A DNA stretch of 64,000 nt from the NCBI GenBank assembly GCA_020205615.1, contig CM035167.1, forward strand, positions 59,975,023 to 60,039,022. The letters run 5' to 3'. Shown in pieces: positions 58,293 to 64,000 of this stretch. The translations under genes and the position numbers were made by a program. The notes beneath the pieces were generated by a model. That model was given only the letters and a program-made list of their open reading frames with translations, searched no databases and was not told the DNA's origin. This DNA is from Panax quinquefolius (taxonomy: Eukaryota; Streptophyta; Magnoliopsida; Apiales; Araliaceae). Numbering within the stretch: the first letter of the stretch is position 1; each line of letters begins with the position of its first letter.

Positions 58293-59121
58293 TTAACCCT
58301 AATTGGCAAAAAATGAGCCGACTTCATCAACCGGTCCACTATTACCCAAATCGCATCATACCTATTCTGAGTAATCGGAAGTCCCACCACAAAATCCATC
58401 ATGATATGCTCCCACTTCTACTCCGGAATTTCCAATGACTGTAACAAGCCACTTGGTCGTTGATGTTCGGTCTTAACTTTCTGACAAGTCAAGCACCTAC
58501 TCACATACTCGGCTATCTCTCTCTTCATATTCGGCCACCAAAAACTCTGTCGAAGGTCATGATACATCTTAGTGCTACCAAGATGAATCGAGTACCTCGA
58601 ACTATGAGCCTCTTATAATACTTCCTACTTGAATTCCATCTCATTAAGAACCCAAATTCTTCCTTCAAATCTAAATAATCCCTCATTATCAAGACTGTAC
58701 TTTAAATATTTTTCATTGGTTAACCGCTTCTTCATCTGGTCACACTCATCAGTTTTGAGCTGCACCTCCTTGACTCTCTCTACAATGGTAGATTGAATCT
58801 CCGTCGCAAACAGTCTTTGTCTCGATTAACTCAGGAACTTCACCTCTATCTCCATCCTAGCCATCTCTGTTATTAACTCAGTTTGAGCTGTTAACATAGA
58901 CAACTTTTCTCGACCCTTCCTAATTAAGGCGTCGGCAACTACATTAGCTTTTCCAAGGTGATACAGAATTTTACAGTCGTAATCCTTTATTAACTCCAGC
59001 CATCTCCTCTGTCTCATATTTAACTCCTTTTGTGTGAAGATATATTTTACACTCTTATGGTCCGTGTATATCTCACATTTCTCTCCGTAAAGATAATTGT
59101 CTCCATATCTTTAAGGCAAAC
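58293..59121 (-). pseudogene. Gypsy remnant H: RNase H end and integrase N-terminal part
   Basis: On the minus strand, from high to low coordinates: RNase H text (decayed [10 protein letters not shown] and SDHKSL equivalents, 59040-59121), then [20 protein letters not shown] with [10 protein letters not shown] (frame 58826-59017). The zinc-binding stretch follows, with [33 protein letters not shown] and [11 protein letters not shown]. Then come HIMMDFVVGLP (first catalytic D) and [14 protein letters not shown] at the left edge. Stops are at the codons before EAHSS and in PE-stop-KWEH. It is a different subfamily from A, B and F. Cut by G on the left and by a G-like LTR on the right. Confidence 0.85.
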
Positions 59122-59847
59122 TATAACAATCAAGAATTTTAAATTTTAAATATTTATTGAATTATATAAATATTTAATGGATGTGTTTAATTTTAAATAT
59201 TTGTTGAGTTATATAAATATTTAATGGAAGTTTTATTGTTGAATAAATATTTAATTTGATTTGATTTGGATTGAATAATTATTTGTTAAGTAAATAATTA
59301 AGGAGTTAAGAAAATTAATTGTTATGAAATGATATACTAATTTAATTTAATAATTAAGTTAGAGAGTTTATAATGATTAAATGAATTATTATATTTTAAT
59401 TTGAATTTGTAATTAAAATGATGTGTTAGTTGATTAAATAAAATTATAATTATAAAGAAAATTATAATTATGTTGTATCGGTTTATGTGTCAAAGTAATT
59501 TAATAAATTGTTATTTGAATTAATTAAATTGATTATTAAAAATTTAATTAAATAAAAGTGTGACAAATAACCTTACTATAAAGGAGTTATTAAAATAAAT
59601 TAAAGAAGTTTAATTCAATTTTGCCAAACAAGACTTAATGCATATTAAGTCTTTAATTTAAACGTGTTTTACCAAATAAGGCATAAGGATTAATTGATTA
59701 AATTTTAACTGGTTAGCCAAACAAGCCTTATGCCTTTTGATTTTCAAAAATAATATAACTGATTTCAGTTAAATTTGTAATTATATTATATACTTAATAC
59801 CTATATTATTATTATACGTTATATTTTGTTAGTACGTAAGTTAGAGT
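59122..59847 (+). repeat. Truncated G-like LTR
   Basis: The start TATAACAATCAAGAATTTTA aligns with G's LTR start (TGTGACGAACGAGATTTT), and the following AATATTTATTGAATTA-TAAATATT run is shared. It contains GCCAAACAAG(A/C)CTTA repeats (59622, 59660, 59713) as G has near 55955. It stops near 59847, where E-type 3' body begins, so its right part is lost. Confidence 0.6.
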
Positions 59848-60004
59848 TAGGAAGAAAGACAGGCTTTATGCTGAATAGTTAAAGATCAGTTCGATCAAAT
59901 TTGATCGAGATCTACTTGCAATGAATGCGTATGTTATTTACCCTTGCATGTATAGGTTTTAAAATGGTGATTCCGGGGGCGGAATCTTTATAAGAGAGGG
60001 TGAA
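59848..60004 (+). mobile_element. 3' end of the body of a second E copy (E2)
   Basis: Matches 41905-42060 (AGGCTTTATGCTGAATAGTT onward), ending in the polypurine tract AAGAGAGGGTGAA at 59992-60004. Everything upstream of it in E2 is missing. Confidence 0.85.
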
Positions 60005-63000
60005 TGTAATAACCCGATATTTTCTATATATTTAAAATAGAAATTTTGCGTATAAATTTTTATTTTATTTTAAAGATGAGGATATGTATTATGTGATAAA
60101 TAAAAATATATTTATTACATGAATAATTACAAATAATTTTATTTTAGAATTATTGTTCATTATAAAGTATATTCTTATAATAATTAATTTTATAATAGAA
60201 ATGTTTTTATTACTTATTTTCTATTAAAATATGATTACTATATTTTTAAAATAATATATGAAATGATTATAGAATTATTATAATAATTATTTTATTATAT
60301 GAATTTATTTAGATTAGTTAAGTTAATTATTTTTAACTAAATTAATATTGTTATATATGCAAGATAAATCAGATATGGAATCCAAATCCTAATTCTGGGT
60401 TTTGAACAATGAATGAGAATAATAATATTATATTAAGTATATTTCAATGCTATAAATATGTATGCTATGTGTGTAAGATTAATTTGTGGAGCAGTTTTAT
60501 TATAACTTGATAAACCCTAGTTTCGAAGTGATCGAATGAGACTTTAAAATCTGTTAAGTCATTCTATTATGTGGTACATGATTTGTATTATAGGTTTTAT
60601 CGCTAATTAAGGAAAACCCTAATTAATAATTAAAAACCCTAATTTCTTAAATTAGAAACCTTAAATAATAATTAGCTAATTGCTAAGTGGAAACCCAATT
60701 ATGAGTTCGAGACTATTATGTAATTGTGTTATATGAATTTTGTTACGTATTATAGAATTTAATGTTAATTAGAGAAACCTTATTTAATATTTGAAAACCC
60801 TAATTGTTAGAAACCCTAATTGCTAAATTAGTAACCCTAATTTGTTAAAATGAAACCCTAATTGCTAATTATAAGCTCTAATTCTAATTAGTGAATTATT
60901 AAGACTAATTCCCAAGTTCAAGGTAATTAGAAACCTAAAGTAATTTAAAAACCATAATTTATAATTTAGGAAACTAAATTGTGCATTTTTAACCCTAATT
61001 TGAAATCCTACAAAAATCAAAATTATGAGGCCTTAGGGTCAAACCCTAAGGGTTTGTCAAGATTACAATAGAGCCATTAAAATCATGATCAAAAAGACCA
61101 AACTACCCTTTTTGTATTATTTAGTAAGTTGTTTGCAAGTCTAACCAAAACTTTAGTTGGTAAACCAAGTCTTGACTTTCCCACATGATCAATAACTCCA
61201 GCAATCAGCCTCATTCATCAGATACATGCATTACAACACAATATATATAGATTCAAGATAGAGAAATGTCACTTTTTAAGCCCATTTGATCACCATACTC
61301 ATATAAGTCCCTCTCTCTCTCTCTCTAACCCACAAATTTCTTTACCATTTCAGTCCCCAAAACAAGCCCCACTACTACTCACAACAAATCAGTAGCCTAG
61401 AATCAAGATTTGTTCATAGAAGGAATAAACCCTAATTACAAATCTGATCTTGATTGATATGTTAAAAGTTATGTTTGAGTGTTAAAATATGTTGTTTATA
61501 GTATGTGTAGTTGATCTGGGTTGATAGATGTTAGATCCATAACATCTATAGGCTCGGATTTGGTGTTTGCAAGAATCTAGAAAAAATTTAAAAAGTGGTC
61601 TGACAACGAATGTCAGACCTTGTAAATTTGATTCTGTTATGTGTTTTTGTTGTTTAAATGTTTGAAGTTGTAGTATGTCATGAGTTCTTTGATTTGGAAC
61701 TTGAATCAGGTCCATATCTGTTATAGATTAAAAGTTATAAGTGGTCAAACAAGGTTGACCGGTCACGAAAATGAAATTCTGGGTAACCCAGTTTACCCAT
61801 AAAAGTCTGACAACCGATTTTAAAGGCTTTAATCTTTCTGTGTTTAAGTGATTTTGCCACGCTATTGTTTTGATCTTCTAGACTGGTATAAGGACTACAC
61901 AATCATGCCTTTATATCATCTATATCTTGTATAGAATCAAATTTGTTAAGGGTCAAAGTATTGTTAAGGTTTCTGACATGGTTTGACCATGCCAGATATT
62001 GTTCATGTAATGTTGTTAGAGTGATATAGTGTTATAGAAATGGACCCTGACATTTCAGCTACATGTTTGAACCTTTATAACATATTAAGAAAGCCTGGAA
62101 CCTTTAGATTCAAGGGCTCAAAGTGAGACCCATGAACTGTTCTTCATTTCTGGGTAACCCAAAAATGAAGAACAGCCTCTGACATGAGTTTGTGAGACTT
62201 ATAACTCACTGATCTAATGTAGTTTGGCTAGGAAATCAGTTTGTGTGTGTACCATGACATGAATACTACATGTTTAATACCTTAGCTGACTAAAAAACAT
62301 AACAACCAAAGATCTAGCTCCGGTCAAACATGACCACATGAACACTGGCTTGTCAGTGTTCTTGAGCTCTTGAGGCTCAAGAACACCTAAGGCGACGCTT
62401 TCTGTCGCTAAAGGCTATAGCGACAGACTTTTTAATTTTATTTGACTTATTTTCCAAAAAACATTTAAAAATAGAAATTAATTATTAAAAATTCCAAAAA
62501 TAGTTTTAAAAATTATTTTAAGTTATAAAAATTAAATTTTAATAATTTGACATATTTTTCATAAATATTAATATTTATTTGGATATTATCGATATTTAAT
62601 TTATTTAATAAATGCATTAATTAAATTAATTAAAAATGATTTTATTATATTAAAATCATTTTAAATGATAAAAGGGTATTTAATAATATTTTAAGTTATA
62701 AAATATAACTTTTAATATTTTAAGACAAATTTCATTAATTATTTAATATTAATGATATTAGATTTATTTAACAATTATATTAAATAAATTAATTAAAAAT
62801 GATTTTAATATTATAAAATCATTTTAAATGAAAACAAATAGTTTAAAAATATTTTAAGTTATAAAATATAACTTTTAATATTTAAAGGTAAATTTCATTA
62901 ATAATTTAATATTAAATGATATTATAGTTATTTAATAATAATATTAAATAAATAATTTAAAATTTGTTTTATTGATTTAAAAATTATTTAAAAAGGAAAT

Positions 63001-64000
63001 AAGTGAATTAGAAATATTTTAAGTTATAATCATTAACTTTTAATATTTTGACAAATAATACATTACTACTTAAATATTAATGATAATTATGTAAAATGAT
63101 TTTAATTATTTTAAAAATCATTTAAGGGTAATAAAATGTTTTAAAAATATTTTGAGTTATTATAAATAACTTTAATATTTGGCAATGGTTTCATTAAAAA
63201 TTTAATATTAATTAAATATTAACGATAATAGAATAATTTAGAATATAAATCATTTAATAATGATTCAAGTGTTTGAAAAATCATAATAAATTATTTAAAA
63301 ATTATTATAAGGCTATAAAAAATAATACGACAAATATTTAAAATATCTAAAGGAATATTGAACTACACGATAGAGTTTTAGACTCGATAATTACACGATA
63401 AAGTCGTCGGTAAACTGAAATGTTTCAGAAATTGATCTGGACTTATATAATTTGTCTGTATACGTGTTTGTTTGTGATTCAATGATTGTTAAACATATGT
63501 GACCAGGCAAGTATCCTAACTTTGCATTTTCTTTATGCAATGTACATGAGTAAGAAAAGTTTAAGAAATATATTATTATTGTGTCAGATTATTAACTCTA
63601 TTAGTATTGATATTATATCCAATAAATTATATTTATACAAGTTCTTAAATTATCCGATCATTATTTATTAACATAGTATTATATTATAATTTAGATATTT
63701 ATTTTGTTTGTTAATTTCTAAACATGGTTATACAAGTGTCTTCACTTGGATAATCATTGTATTTAATCACATGTTGATACATACTTATTAAATTAATTCC
63801 AGTATGTATACGTTGACTTCAAAGCCATCTAAGCTATTTGACCTAGCTAGACACAGATTTAGAAATATCGTTGAACATGATAAAACTTTATTGTATCCAA
63901 TCAAATTGATTTGGTTCGGATTCCCGACTAAGTATGAACATCCCGAATATGGGAAAACTTTTATGCGCCTAAGGCGGAAAAGATGAACGATAATATCGTT
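60005..64000 (+). repeat. 3' LTR of E2, runs off the right edge
   Basis: Starts TGTAATAACCCGATATTTTC. The first 1.47 kb matches 42061-43548, and 62848-64000 matches 33111-34360. The middle (61480-62848) is present only here. It has a CT run at 61312-61326 and many AAACCCTAATT-type repeats at 60600-60870. Minus- and plus-strand short frames here (61482-61715, 63486-63671, 63804-63986) are LTR translations. Confidence 0.88.

Noticed and set aside
63804..63986. 60-codon plus-strand frame at the right edge
   Set aside because: Collinear with non-coding LTR sequence at 34190-34350, where the frame is not kept.
1..64000. A new defence, toxin or biosynthetic system
   Set aside because: Every stretch with a recognisable protein signal belongs to a retrotransposon or the CACTA element; no cluster of unrelated conserved genes exists in the window.

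Overview
This is plant nuclear DNA, AT-rich and made almost entirely of transposable elements. I found no cellular protein gene, tRNA or rRNA gene that I could support in 64 kb. The evidence for a plant is a stack of LTR retrotransposons with initiator-Met-type primer sites, chromodomain-type Ty3/gypsy integrase tails (Tekay/Del-like), a Copia element, a CACTA DNA transposon with a 3-bp target duplication, and TATA-box promoters inside long LTRs. An angiosperm, probably a eudicot, is likely; the species cannot be read from this.

Layout: (1) 1-15466 is a minus-strand gypsy element (A) whose left LTR runs off the window. It is split at 2161-11285 by a complete minus-strand Copia element with a CTGAC target duplication. 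(2) A sits inside an LTR (D; visible parts 15467-16176 and 31344-33110). (3) The same LTR also received a gypsy insertion, B, at 16177-31343. B is now a tandem LTR-body-LTR-body-LTR array bounded by one AGTGC target duplication. (4) D lies inside the 5' LTR of plus-strand element E (LTR end at 34995, body 34996-42060, 3' LTR from 42061). E has lost pol and its gag remnant is split by a 5.4-kb CACTA element (36173-41597, duplication AGT). (5) E's 3' LTR is broken by an inverted LTR arm (43549-44397) followed by minus-strand gypsy element F (44398-54592); the last 234 bp of E's LTR follow at 54593-54826. (6) E itself lies in the integrase of plus-strand gypsy element G (54827-58292). (7) G lies in a minus-strand gypsy remnant H (58293-59121). 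(8) The right edge is a truncated G-like LTR (59122-59847) joined to the 3' end of a second E copy, whose LTR (60005 onward) leaves the window.

The reconstructed order of insertion, oldest first, is H, G, E, D, then A and B, then Copia in A. CACTA and F are separate later insertions into E. Nearly all coding regions are broken by stops, frameshifts or deletions. The best-preserved frame is a 346-codon integrase (26358-27398) with its DDE triad. No element here looks autonomous from its own proteins, though several LTRs keep a TATA box. The points most worth a second look are the tandem B array with its in-frame gag-RNase H junction, the depth of nesting, the pattern of copy-to-copy differences at CAG/CTG and CCGG sites, the lack of a target duplication and the inverted arm at F, and a conserved block of about 105 bp shared by otherwise diverged LTRs. 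I did not find a convincing new biological system.
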